A stretch of 41,038 bases of DNA from Candidatus Pelagibacter sp. (GTDB taxonomy: Bacteria > Pseudomonadota > Alphaproteobacteria > Pelagibacterales > Pelagibacteraceae), in contig NZIO01000041.1 of the NCBI GenBank assembly GCA_002689925.1, forward strand, positions 1 through 41,038, read 5' to 3'. This document shows positions 16,907 through 24,544 of the stretch, one piece after another. The notes under the pieces were generated by a model that saw only the letters and a list, made by a program, of their open reading frames with translations, did not search any database and was not told the DNA's origin. A program made the position numbers and the translations under genes. How positions within the stretch are numbered: the first letter of the stretch is position 1; each line of letters opens with the position of its first letter.

Positions 16907-17728
16907 TTAATAATGCTTCGGTGCTTCACGTTTAATTCCTAAACCAAATTGTTCTGGCGCATCTGCTTCTGGTGGTAAATTATCTCTTGATCCATCTGCT
17001 TCTGCTAAATTTTTTTGTAATGCTGCTCCTGGTTTATAAAACATATGGGCAAATTTAGACCAGTAAACTCCACCAAACAAAACAAGATTAGAAACAATAT
17101 ATAAAACTAAAAATACTTTATCATCCCATCTATCATTTAAGTTCAATGATTGTAAATAAGACCAAATTAATCCAAATAAAGATGTAGATATAAGTGCAAG
17201 TACGAATAAATCTGCTTTGATAATCCTATACCAAGGTTGCGCTTCTGAATAAACATCAACTCTCAAGAAAAACCAAAACCAACAACCACCTAAAACAGTC
17301 ATGATTGCTCCTACATGCCAAATTATTGGCCATGCAGCTGGAGTGTTTGATGATACAGAAGAATAACAAAAAATCATAACAGCTGAAGCTATCCAAAATA
17401 AAATAGTTCCATACATTCCTAGTAAATGTGCAATCCTTCTTTTTCCAGCACCTAATTCTGATGTAGTGCCAATATCGTAAACAATTGTTTTAGCAATTAC
17501 TGAAGCTCTTTCTCCAGTTTTTAATTCTTTTGTTGCAGATTGTTTTGCCTTTTTAGCATTTTGAAAAAAATATTTTACATTTTTCTTATGAATTATATCA
17601 ACTAATGTTCCAACTATAACTAAAGAAACCATTATAATTACAAATCCTTGCATAAATATAGGGGCAATAGAATCTGCTAATGTAGAAAATGGATTAATCA
17701 TCATCATAAAAGTGCTTCCCTCACGCAT
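16907..17728 (-). CDS. aprM: AprM, membrane anchor/electron acceptor of AprBA
   Basis: A 273-aa membrane protein upstream of aprBA on the same strand. About five to six hydrophobic segments are visible (around residues 20-45, 100-125, 135-155, 170-190, 205-225), joined by basic loops, with a soluble Pro/Ala-rich tail. Genes of this kind (aprM) precede aprBA in lineage-I sulfur oxidisers and are thought to link electrons from sulfite to the quinone pool. Two starts are possible: the ATG at 17728, or Met8 at 17707, which has GAGGGAAG upstream and may be the real start. It follows the pab genes by 50 bp. Confidence 0.85.
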   Translation of the reverse strand: MREGSTFMMMINPFSTLADSIAPIFMQGFVIIMVSLVIVGTLVDIIHKKNVKYFFQNAKKAKQSATKELKTGERASVIAKTIVYDIGTTSELGAGKRRIAHLLGMYGTILFWIASAVMIFCYSSVSSNTPAAWPIIWHVGAIMTVLGGCWFWFFLRVDVYSEAQPWYRIIKADLFVLALISTSLFGLIWSYLQSLNLNDRWDDKVFLVLYIVSNLVLFGGVYWSKFAHMFYKPGAALQKNLAEADGSRDNLPPEADAPEQFGLGIKREAPKHY

Positions 17729-17778
17729 TAAAAGAATCTTAAGATATTGAATATTTTTAGTATAAAAGGTTTAATAGA

Positions 17779-18552
17779 TCAACCGTTATATCGAGGACAG
17801 TTTGTAACAGCTTCAAGGTAAATTTTTGATAAAAGTCTATAAATTTTTGAACTTTTTCTGTACCAATCAGGTTTTTTAATGGACTTGACAGAAACTACAC
17901 CTTTTCCAGAGCCAATCAAAATAATCTCTTCAAAATTATTTAAAGATTTAATTAAAATATTCTTTTTTATAATATTACCTAATTTTTTTTCGAAAAATTG
18001 AAAAGTAATTCCTTTATAAATATTATTAATCGGAGAATATATCTTTCCTTTGTTTACAAAAAGTATATTAGAAGTTCCACTTTCTAATAATCTATTATTA
18101 ACACACAAACCTATATCTGAGCTTGATGGGTTCATTTTAGATAAATATTTTAATATTTTTTTATACTTTAAATTTTTAAATTCAGGCTTTGTTCTTTTAT
18201 GTTTAACTAGTTTTAAATTAAAACTTAATTTTGGTTTTATTCTTTTTCTTAAAGAAATAGAAATCATATTTTTATTAATAGCAACTCTTAATAAATGATT
18301 ATACTTTTTATCTTTACTTAAATTCATTTTTATAAGCTTAAGAATATTATTTTCAATATTTGATTTTTTTAATCTGTATACTTTAAGTGATTTAATTAAA
18401 TTTTTAATATGTTGTTTAAAAAAAAGAATTTTGGCTGGTTTTCCAAAAATCCACATAGTAGTAAAAACTCCATGTGAGTTCCAAAGATCTTTAAAATTAA
18501 CTTCTTTAAGATCTTTATGCAGATAGGATTTTTTTAATAAATAAGTTACCAT
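17779..18552 (-). CDS. pabC: aminodeoxychorismate lyase-like PLP enzyme (class IV)
   Basis: A 257-aa fold-type IV PLP enzyme. Conserved points are RVAI near residue 90, a candidate PLP lysine in LKYKK (Lys129), LLESGTSNILFV with Glu157 holding the pyridine nitrogen, and the late ILIGSGKGVVSVKSI loop. It would convert aminodeoxychorismate to p-aminobenzoate and pyruvate, finishing the route begun by the overlapping pabA and pabB. It is short and divergent, and branched-chain aminotransferase relatives look similar, but the operon makes PabC most likely. It overlaps pabA by 38 bases. Confidence 0.82.
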   Translation of the reverse strand: MVTYLLKKSYLHKDLKEVNFKDLWNSHGVFTTMWIFGKPAKILFFKQHIKNLIKSLKVYRLKKSNIENNILKLIKMNLSKDKKYNHLLRVAINKNMISISLRKRIKPKLSFNLKLVKHKRTKPEFKNLKYKKILKYLSKMNPSSSDIGLCVNNRLLESGTSNILFVNKGKIYSPINNIYKGITFQFFEKKLGNIIKKNILIKSLNNFEEIILIGSGKGVVSVKSIKKPDWYRKSSKIYRLLSKIYLEAVTNCPRYNG

Positions 18553-19075
18553 TTTCCGTTAAAAAAGATTCAGGATGAAATTGAAAACCATAAATTTGAT
18601 CTATTTTATTTTCTATTGCCATTGCAATATTTGAGTTTTTACACCTCATGGTTATCTCAAAATTTTTAGCAAAAAATGGTTCTTTTAATTTTAAAGAGTG
18701 ATATCTGCCTACTTTAAATACTGCGTGGTTATTAAATATTGATTTTTTATTAGTTACTCTAATTGTTGATTGATATCCATGATAAATTTTATTTTGTTTT
18801 ACTATTTCTCCCTTTTCGTTAAAAAGAATTTGTTGAAAGCCTAAGCAAATTCCAATTATTTTTTTCTTTTTTTTGTAGCGTTTATAAATATTTAAACTTA
18901 GTGGATAATCTTTTGGTGATCCAGGCCCGGGTGAAAATACAATAACTTTTGCTTTATTTAATTTTTTATAATCTATTTTATTAAAATTTTGACACTCTAC
19001 ATGCTCATCAAATTTAGAAAATTGATGAACTATATTATTAGTAAAGGAATCTTTATGATCAATTATATAAATCAT
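18515..19075 (-). CDS. pabA: anthranilate/aminodeoxychorismate synthase glutamine amidotransferase
   Basis: A 186-aa class-I glutaminase that feeds ammonia to PabB. It begins MIYIIDHKDSFTNNIVHQF and has FSPGPGSP (about 48-55). The nucleophile Cys77 is in GICLGFQQ, and His167 and Glu169 are in FQFHPES, so the catalytic triad is intact. TrpG is nearly identical in sequence, and one protein may serve both pathways. Pairing with pabB (4-base overlap) and pabC points to folate synthesis. Confidence 0.87.
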   Translation of the reverse strand: MIYIIDHKDSFTNNIVHQFSKFDEHVECQNFNKIDYKKLNKAKVIVFSPGPGSPKDYPLSLNIYKRYKKKKKIIGICLGFQQILFNEKGEIVKQNKIYHGYQSTIRVTNKKSIFNNHAVFKVGRYHSLKLKEPFFAKNFEITMRCKNSNIAMAIENKIDQIYGFQFHPESFLTENGNLFIKKILSA

Positions 19076-20247
19076 TTATAAAGATCCATAAGTGATTTAG
19101 CTTTAATAAAATTTTCATTAAACTCATGTTTTACATTACTGTCCACTACCACACCAGAAGCAACTGATATTTCGGAAATATTTTTATAATTTAAAATAGA
19201 TCTAATGATTATATTAAATCGCATGTCTCCATTAAACCTTATAAACCCAAAGCTTCCTGTGAAAATATTTCTACTTTCTTTTTCTTGTTTGTTTAATAAA
19301 TTTAAAGTACTAATTTTTGGACAACCAATCACGGATCCTCCTGGCATCATAGCTATTATAATATCTTTAGTATTAATATTTTTTTTTATTATCCCTTTTA
19401 TCTCTGTAACATAATGATACAGATCCTTATATTCTTCTACATATTTTATTTTTGATAATTTTACAGTCCCAGGTCTGCAGATTTTAGATAAATCACTTCT
19501 TTCCATGTCTACTATCATATTATGTTCTTTTGTTTCTTTAATATTATTTCTGAAATAAGAAAGTGCTTTCTTAATGTTAGTTGTTTTTTTTTTTTCTAAT
19601 GTTCCAGCAATAGGTTTTGTTATAATTTTATCACCAACTTTTTCTATTAATGTTTCTGGTGAACAACTAATGATTGAATAATTTTTATCTTTAATCAAAA
19701 ATGACTCTGGTGCAGCATTGGTTTTCATTAACTTCCAAAATAAAGATAATGGATTTATTGAAGATTTATTTTTATATTTTGTACAAATTTTTATTTGATA
19801 AGTTTCTCCTTCTTTAATTTTTTTTGAGAATTTATTAAAAATTTTTTTATATTTATCTAAGTTAATATTAATTTTAAATTTATTAGATGTTCTGGTTGAA
19901 TAAAAATTTTTAAAAAAACTTTTTATTGTAATATATTTTCTTATTTTAATTATTGTTTCCGGTTTATAAAATATACCTTTGGGAAGATTTAATTTTTTTT
20001 GTTTTGGTATTTTAATACTATTTAAATTACAAAGAATTTCATATCCAAAAAAACCAATATATAAACTTTGAAGACTTTTTTTATCTTTTTTATTTTTAAT
20101 CTTTTTAAAAAAATTATCTATATTATGTTTATTTAAAATAATTTTTTCAGAAAAATCAGTAAATAAATCATACCCACCTTTTACTTTATAAATTATAAAA
20201 GGTTTTTTGGAACTAGATAACTTTTCTAAATAATCATTTTTTTTCAT
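19072..20247 (-). CDS. pabB: aminodeoxychorismate synthase component I
   Basis: A 391-aa chorismate-utilising enzyme. The C-terminal catalytic half has the family hallmarks KIKEGETYQIKICTKY (about 145-160), APESFLI, SCSPETLI, the KPIAGT motif, an EHNMIVDMERSDLSKI segment and the late MMPGGSVIGCPK and GSFGFIRFNGDMRFNI motifs. The KPIAGT form with Lys favours PabB over anthranilate synthase. It makes 4-amino-4-deoxychorismate from chorismate with ammonia from PabA. The N-terminal domain is short and Lys-rich, as expected for this AT-rich genome. Confidence 0.88.
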   Translation of the reverse strand: MKKNDYLEKLSSSKKPFIIYKVKGGYDLFTDFSEKIILNKHNIDNFFKKIKNKKDKKSLQSLYIGFFGYEILCNLNSIKIPKQKKLNLPKGIFYKPETIIKIRKYITIKSFFKNFYSTRTSNKFKININLDKYKKIFNKFSKKIKEGETYQIKICTKYKNKSSINPLSLFWKLMKTNAAPESFLIKDKNYSIISCSPETLIEKVGDKIITKPIAGTLEKKKTTNIKKALSYFRNNIKETKEHNMIVDMERSDLSKICRPGTVKLSKIKYVEEYKDLYHYVTEIKGIIKKNINTKDIIIAMMPGGSVIGCPKISTLNLLNKQEKESRNIFTGSFGFIRFNGDMRFNIIIRSILNYKNISEISVASGVVVDSNVKHEFNENFIKAKSLMDLYK

Positions 20248-20323
20248 AAATATTTTTTTACAGATTATCTTATAATTATTAGTTAAGAATGTAATATATT
20301 TAAAAAGTTTAAGATTATTTAAA

Positions 20324-20698
20324 CTACTTTAGTTCACCTTTTTCTCTCATCTTTTTTCTAATTTTTGTTGCTGAGATTTTTTGAATTTCTTCAGGCAAAA
20401 CAATTTCTTCGATTTTATAACCCACACCTCTGCCATAACAAATATTGGTAATATTTGGTACTAGAACTACTTTAAACCTGTTTTTATATTTAAAATTTAA
20501 TTTATTTGAAATTTTAGATTTAACATCTTCAAAATCAAAAGGGTTGTCATCAACTCCTTGTACATCTCTAACTTGAATACATACTTGTCCAGTTTTTTTT
20601 ATGATTTCCTCAAACAATGCGTAATGACCCTCATGAAATGGTTGCCATCTTCCAAGCATTTGGGCTGTTGGTTTTTTATTATCCCATTCATATGGCAT
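20324..20698 (-). CDS. HxGH-motif nucleotidyltransferase (cytidylyl/NMN adenylyl-like)
   Basis: A 124-aa nucleotidyltransferase-fold protein. GRWQPFHEGHYALFEE (about 16-31) carries the HxGH motif at His22 and His25. IQVRD follows near residue 43, and the C-terminal ISATKIRKKM is the SxTxIR phosphate-binding motif. This best fits short NMN adenylyltransferases or cytidylyltransferases. It starts at a one-base overlap with the APS-kinase-like gene, so the two are likely a functional pair. Substrate is unknown. It lacks the larger domains of a bacterial ATP sulfurylase. Confidence 0.75.
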   Translation of the reverse strand: MPYEWDNKKPTAQMLGRWQPFHEGHYALFEEIIKKTGQVCIQVRDVQGVDDNPFDFEDVKSKISNKLNFKYKNRFKVVLVPNITNICYGRGVGYKIEEIVLPEEIQKISATKIRKKMREKGELK

Positions 20699-21105
20699 TA
20701 TTTTATTTCCTCTGCTATTTGCTTAGCCCACTGTTTAGCATTTTGTGTTATAACATGGCAATCAAATTTTTTTGGATTAACAAACATTGCATTTGTATCA
20801 TCGAAACGACCTTTTTTAATTGTATCTACCCAAACAATATAATCAGCTGGAAATAAATTTCTAGTTTCTGGAGTTGGGCAAATAAAATCTGCTATAACAT
20901 AATTTCCATTTTCTTTATATTTTGTTGCAAGATCTGCCATACGTTTTGCTTGTCTCAGTCTTCCCTCTTCAGAAAAATCCCAATCATTTGCTGTTTTTCT
21001 TACCTCGTCTGCATTAATTCTTTTTGCATTTATTAATGGAGCTAATTCTGATGCTAAAGTTGTTTTGCCTGACCCGGGTAAACCCATTATTAAAATTATT
21101 TTCAT
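20698..21105 (-). CDS. APS-kinase-like P-loop protein (short CysC-like)
   Basis: A 135-aa P-loop kinase: Walker A GLPGSGKTT at 8-16, NADEVRK (about 31-37), and the IADFICPTPETR segment that mirrors the SPxxxxR motif of APS kinase. It is shorter than the usual 170-200 aa, and the C-terminal lid region is compact. As an APS kinase it would make PAPS from APS, which AprBA could supply, but related short kinases act on other substrates. The coupled downstream nucleotidyltransferase argues for a shared nucleotide-activated product. Confidence 0.7.
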   Translation of the reverse strand: MKIILIMGLPGSGKTTLASELAPLINAKRINADEVRKTANDWDFSEEGRLRQAKRMADLATKYKENGNYVIADFICPTPETRNLFPADYIVWVDTIKKGRFDDTNAMFVNPKKFDCHVITQNAKQWAKQIAEEIK

Positions 21106-21111
21106 AAGCTA

Positions 21112-22338
21112 TTATGTTGTTGCAAGTCTAGGTAAAGGTTTTTCATTAATAGGTAAATGTATTAGAGTGGCAAAAAAACATAAACCAATTGATAAGTACC
21201 ACGCATAATCATAAGAACCAAATTTATCAAAAAAATAACCACCTAAAAATGCTCCTAAAAAGGATCCAATTTGGTGGCTAAAAAAAACTATCCCATATAA
21301 CATAGCAGCATATCTTGTTCCAAATACTTGTGAAATTATTCCACTAGTTGGTGGAACTGTTGATAACCAAAGTGCCCCAAACAATATACCAAATCCAACG
21401 GCTACATAGGATGAAGTTGGTAAAGTTAAGAATAATATCATTACTATTCCTCTAGCAAAATATATAAAGCTAAGAATAATTTTTTTACTATTTTTTCCAC
21501 ATAGATATCCCGCGATTAAGGTTCCAAAAATATTAAATAAACCAATTAATGATAAAATTGCTACCGCTGTCCATATTTCAAATCCTCTTTCTTGAATATA
21601 ACCAGGTATGTGGGAAGAAACTAAAGTAATATTAAAACCACATACAAAAAAACCAAAAAGCAAATAAAGATATCCTTTGTGACTTAATGCTTCTTTAAGA
21701 GCATTAGGAATTGTTTGAGTATCATTTGAATCTTTGTTTTTATATTTTTCTTTTTTAGTAGGTAAAATAAAAATTGCTGCAATCATTGCAAAAAAAATAA
21801 AATATAAAAAAGTTTGTAAAGTTTTTTCCCATCCAAAATTTGTTAAAGCAAATTTTGTATACAATGGTGAGAAAAAATATCCTATAGAAGCTGAAGCAAC
21901 TACTATACCAACAGCCAAACCTCTATTTTCGTTTGAAAAGTGTTTACCTGTTTCAGATATTTGAACACTTAAGGCAGTACCTCCCAGCCCTATACCAATA
22001 AGCAAACCAAGGTTAACCTGAAAAAAAACTCCCGTATTAGGCCCCGAGTAAAGCAAATAAATTCCAAGTGCCATAAATAAAAAAGATATAATTGTAACTT
22101 TGTTCCCTCCTATCTTGTCAGCTAAGGCTCCAAAAATAGGAGCAAACAAACCCCACATTAACATTTGAATTCCAATCGCTAAACCAAATTGAGTAATAGT
22201 GCATTGCAAATCCTCAACAAAAAAATCTGAAAATAGACCAAAAATTTGTCTTAGTCCCATTGAAACAGAAACAACTAAGCAGGCAGATACAGTTGTTATT
22301 AAAGCTAATTTATTTGGAAAGAAGCTTTCTTTAATCAT
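21112..22338 (-). CDS. MFS transporter
   Basis: A 408-aa major facilitator protein with twelve predicted helices. The loop 2-3 motif is seen as GALADKIGGNKV (about 69-80), preceded by WGLFAPIF. The sequence GLGLGGTALSVQ-like segment, the central charged loop (KKEKYKNKDSNDTQ, about 197-210) and the second-half GTLIAGYLCGKNSKK motif are typical. Substrate is unknown; such carriers often move organic acids. It overlaps the upstream PLP enzyme gene by 4 bases, so it may move that enzyme's substrate or product. Confidence 0.88.
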   Translation of the reverse strand: MIKESFFPNKLALITTVSACLVVSVSMGLRQIFGLFSDFFVEDLQCTITQFGLAIGIQMLMWGLFAPIFGALADKIGGNKVTIISFLFMALGIYLLYSGPNTGVFFQVNLGLLIGIGLGGTALSVQISETGKHFSNENRGLAVGIVVASASIGYFFSPLYTKFALTNFGWEKTLQTFLYFIFFAMIAAIFILPTKKEKYKNKDSNDTQTIPNALKEALSHKGYLYLLFGFFVCGFNITLVSSHIPGYIQERGFEIWTAVAILSLIGLFNIFGTLIAGYLCGKNSKKIILSFIYFARGIVMILFLTLPTSSYVAVGFGILFGALWLSTVPPTSGIISQVFGTRYAAMLYGIVFFSHQIGSFLGAFLGGYFFDKFGSYDYAWYLSIGLCFFATLIHLPINEKPLPRLATT

Positions 22339-23513
22339 TTTATAAATCTTAAAGAACTTTTTAAATCATTTATTAAATCTTTGGGGTCTTCAAGCCCTAT
22401 ATGCAAACGAACTAAATGTTCGTTTTTTTCTAATTTAAAATATCGTCTTTTTCCTAATTCTACAGGATCAGTATAAACTGCAAGACTTTCAAAACCACCC
22501 CAACTATAGCCAATGCCAAATAATTCTAACGTATTTACAAATTTATATACAGAATTTTTATTTTTACTTTTTATTATCACGCTGACTAATCCAGAAGCAC
22601 CAGAGTAATATTTTTTCCATAATTTGAATTCTTTTGATGAGGTTTTATATGGATATAGAATCTTGAATATTTTTTTTTGGTTTTTTAAAAAATTAATAAC
22701 TTTCTTTGTATTTTCTTGATGTTTGTCCATTCTTATATCTAAAGTTCTTAATCCTCTTATAATTAAATAAGCGTCATCAGGTGATAAACGATATCCAGAT
22801 ACGTGATTATACCACCAAACTTTTTTGTAAACTTTTTTATTAACAGCAACAGTTCCGCCCATCACATCACCATGTCCAGAATAATATTTAGTTGCAGATG
22901 TTATGGATATATCAAAGCCTAATTTTAATGGTTTAAAAAAATAAGCTGTAGCCCAGGTATTATCAATTGCTGTAATAATATTTTTACTTTTAGCTAAAGA
23001 AACTATTTTGCCCAAATCATTCATTTCAAAAGTATTACTTCCAGGGTTTTCAACATAAATTAGTTTAGTTTTCTTTGTGATCTTATTTTTTAAATCTTCA
23101 AAATTATTTGGATCATACCAAGTAACTTTAACATTAAATTCTTTAAGTAAATCATCAGTAAGTTTTTGGGTTGGTCTATAAACGCCATCTGAGATTACTA
23201 CTTCATCACCAGGTCTACACATACTCATAATCGCTAATGCAACTGCACTAAAGCCTGTTGGAGTTAAAAAAACTTGATGTGCTTCTTCTAGTTCTTTTAA
23301 TAGTTTTTGTAATTGAACTGTTGTTTGAGTTCCTTGCCTTCCATAATCCCAAAATTCTACATTTTTCCCTTTCACAATATCTTTTTGATGATTTCTTAAT
23401 TCTTTCATTGTTTTAAAAAGAACTGTGGATGCTCGAACAACTGGTGGGTTCACAGATCTGGAAATATGATCTTTTGCCTCAGATTTTAAAATTGTTCTTA
23501 TAGATTTTTTCAT
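22335..23513 (-). CDS. metC: Cys/Met metabolism PLP-dependent enzyme, cystathionine beta-lyase-like
   Basis: A fold-type I PLP enzyme of the trans-sulfuration family, 392 aa from the chosen ATG at 23513 (MKKSIRTILKSEAKDH). A TTG start at 23552 would add 13 residues with no family match. Landmarks are YGRQGTQTTVQLQKLL, the TPTGFSAVALAIMS helix, AIDNTWATAYFFKPLKLG with the cofactor Asp, the PLP lysine in ITSATKYYSGHGDVMGG, and the C-terminal GYSWGGFESL and RLHIGLEDPKDLI. It probably breaks a C-S bond to yield homocysteine, pyruvate and ammonia; other beta or gamma lyase specificities are possible. It is coupled to the MFS gene. Confidence 0.87.
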   Translation of the reverse strand: MKKSIRTILKSEAKDHISRSVNPPVVRASTVLFKTMKELRNHQKDIVKGKNVEFWDYGRQGTQTTVQLQKLLKELEEAHQVFLTPTGFSAVALAIMSMCRPGDEVVISDGVYRPTQKLTDDLLKEFNVKVTWYDPNNFEDLKNKITKKTKLIYVENPGSNTFEMNDLGKIVSLAKSKNIITAIDNTWATAYFFKPLKLGFDISITSATKYYSGHGDVMGGTVAVNKKVYKKVWWYNHVSGYRLSPDDAYLIIRGLRTLDIRMDKHQENTKKVINFLKNQKKIFKILYPYKTSSKEFKLWKKYYSGASGLVSVIIKSKNKNSVYKFVNTLELFGIGYSWGGFESLAVYTDPVELGKRRYFKLEKNEHLVRLHIGLEDPKDLINDLKSSLRFIK

Positions 23514-23599
23514 AAAATATTTGATAACAAATAAGGAGAATGCTATATCCAAGTAATAAGGTCAATTAATATTATTTATAAAAGTATAAAAGGATGAAT

Positions 23600-23683
23600 A
23601 TGGGATACCCAAAAAAACATAGAGGACGAAGAAAAATGGGATCAAAAAAAAGAAGAGCTCGTAAAAGAAATAAAAAAAAATAG
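23600..23683 (+). CDS. 27-aa extremely basic microprotein
   Basis: An ATG at 23600 with AGGA five bases upstream opens a 27-codon frame ending at a TAG. Sixteen of 27 residues are Lys or Arg, with the core HRGRRKMGSKKRRARKR. It ends eight bases before the membrane-protein gene on the same strand, and nothing else occupies this spot. Composition resembles tiny ribosome-associated proteins (bTHX- or bS22/AURKAIP1-like), but I cannot confirm homology. AT-rich DNA yields Lys-rich frames easily; the Arg content, which needs G, makes chance less likely. Confidence 0.5.
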   Translation: MGYPKKHRGRRKMGSKKRRARKRNKKK

Positions 23684-23691
23684 AGTAATAA

Positions 23692-24393
23692 TTGAATAAT
23701 TTAAAAGAAATTAAAAAGGTTAGTTTATGGATCTTTATAATACCTTTGTTGGCAGTTAATATATGCTGGTTAATAGTCACTCATCATCAATATTTTACAG
23801 AAACATTGTTTGAAGTAGACCATGTAAGTAGACTAAATTTTACCATTCCCTACTTGAGTGGTGAATTTTCGATAAGCAGAAGCGCTAGAGTATACCCCAG
23901 TTATCTAATATTTAAACCAGCTATGATATTTACAGCTTTTCTACTTATTAAATATTGGATTTATAACTCTAGATTGTTTAGTTCTCTTGATTCACACTCT
24001 TCGCTTATAAAATATTTTAGATTTTTTGGTATAGCTTCTGCGGTATTCTTGGTTTTGCACTCTATATTTCTAGGTGTTAACATTGATATGGAAATATATA
24101 AGTTTTTTAGAAGATTTGTGCTTTTGTCTTTTATAATTTTTGAATTAATAGCTCAAACTCTGCTTGTAATAAATTTTATAAAATTTAAAAAAAATATCAA
24201 AAATTTATTCAGGCAATGGGTTTTAAATATAAAAATTTTTTTAGTAATAACATTAATTATTGTGGCTTTAGTTACTATTCCTATATTGTCTTCTTCTGGA
24301 TTTAAAGATTTAAAACATATCTTAGAGTGGAACTACTTCGTGGCTATAATAAGTTTTTACTTTCTTACATTTTTATTTTGGAAAAAAAAGTAA
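23692..24393 (+). CDS. multi-pass membrane protein, possibly Frag1/DRAM-like
   Basis: A 233-aa protein read from a TTG start, with about six hydrophobic helices (around residues 11-30, 71-90, 108-127, 140-162, 182-203, 214-230). The long first loop between helices 1 and 2 contains RLNFTIPYLSGEFSISRSARVYP, loosely resembling the Frag1/DRAM/Sfk1 pattern of a polar ectoloop followed by five helices. That assignment is weak. It may be co-transcribed with the basic microprotein. The hairpin at 24415-24450 lies shortly after the stop. Confidence 0.65.
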   Translation: MNNLKEIKKVSLWIFIIPLLAVNICWLIVTHHQYFTETLFEVDHVSRLNFTIPYLSGEFSISRSARVYPSYLIFKPAMIFTAFLLIKYWIYNSRLFSSLDSHSSLIKYFRFFGIASAVFLVLHSIFLGVNIDMEIYKFFRRFVLLSFIIFELIAQTLLVINFIKFKKNIKNLFRQWVLNIKIFLVITLIIVALVTIPILSSSGFKDLKHILEWNYFVAIISFYFLTFLFWKKK

Positions 24394-24414
24394 ATTTTTA
24401 GAAGCTTCTTTAGG

Positions 24415-24450
24415 TTAGCGGTAGATTAAGTCTCCCGCCTCTACCGCTAA
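24415..24450. repeat. perfect 11-bp inverted repeat downstream of the membrane protein gene
   Basis: The arms TTAGCGGTAGA and TCTACCGCTAA are perfectly complementary around a 14-base loop that is unusually GC-rich for this genome. It lies 21 bp after the membrane-protein stop. It could act as a plus-strand transcription end, although no T-run follows directly, or as the 3' domain of the minus-strand RNA candidate at 24545-24720. Confidence 0.7.
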
Positions 24451-24544
24451 AGTCATCATATATGAGTCGCTATAAAAATTATTGTAATAAATTTTAATTA
24501 AAGTGCTTAAGATTGGTAAAATATAATTTGAATTTTTGCCCCTA

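Noticed and set aside
18515-20247. Anthranilate synthase (trpE/trpG) instead of pabB/pabA
   Set aside because: The KPIAGT motif and the overlapping pabC-like gene point to aminodeoxychorismate synthase. PabA may still be shared with tryptophan synthesis.
23562-23780. 72-codon minus-strand ORF opposite the basic microprotein
   Set aside because: It is a Phe/Leu-rich mirror of the Lys/Arg codons on the plus strand and has no ribosome site.
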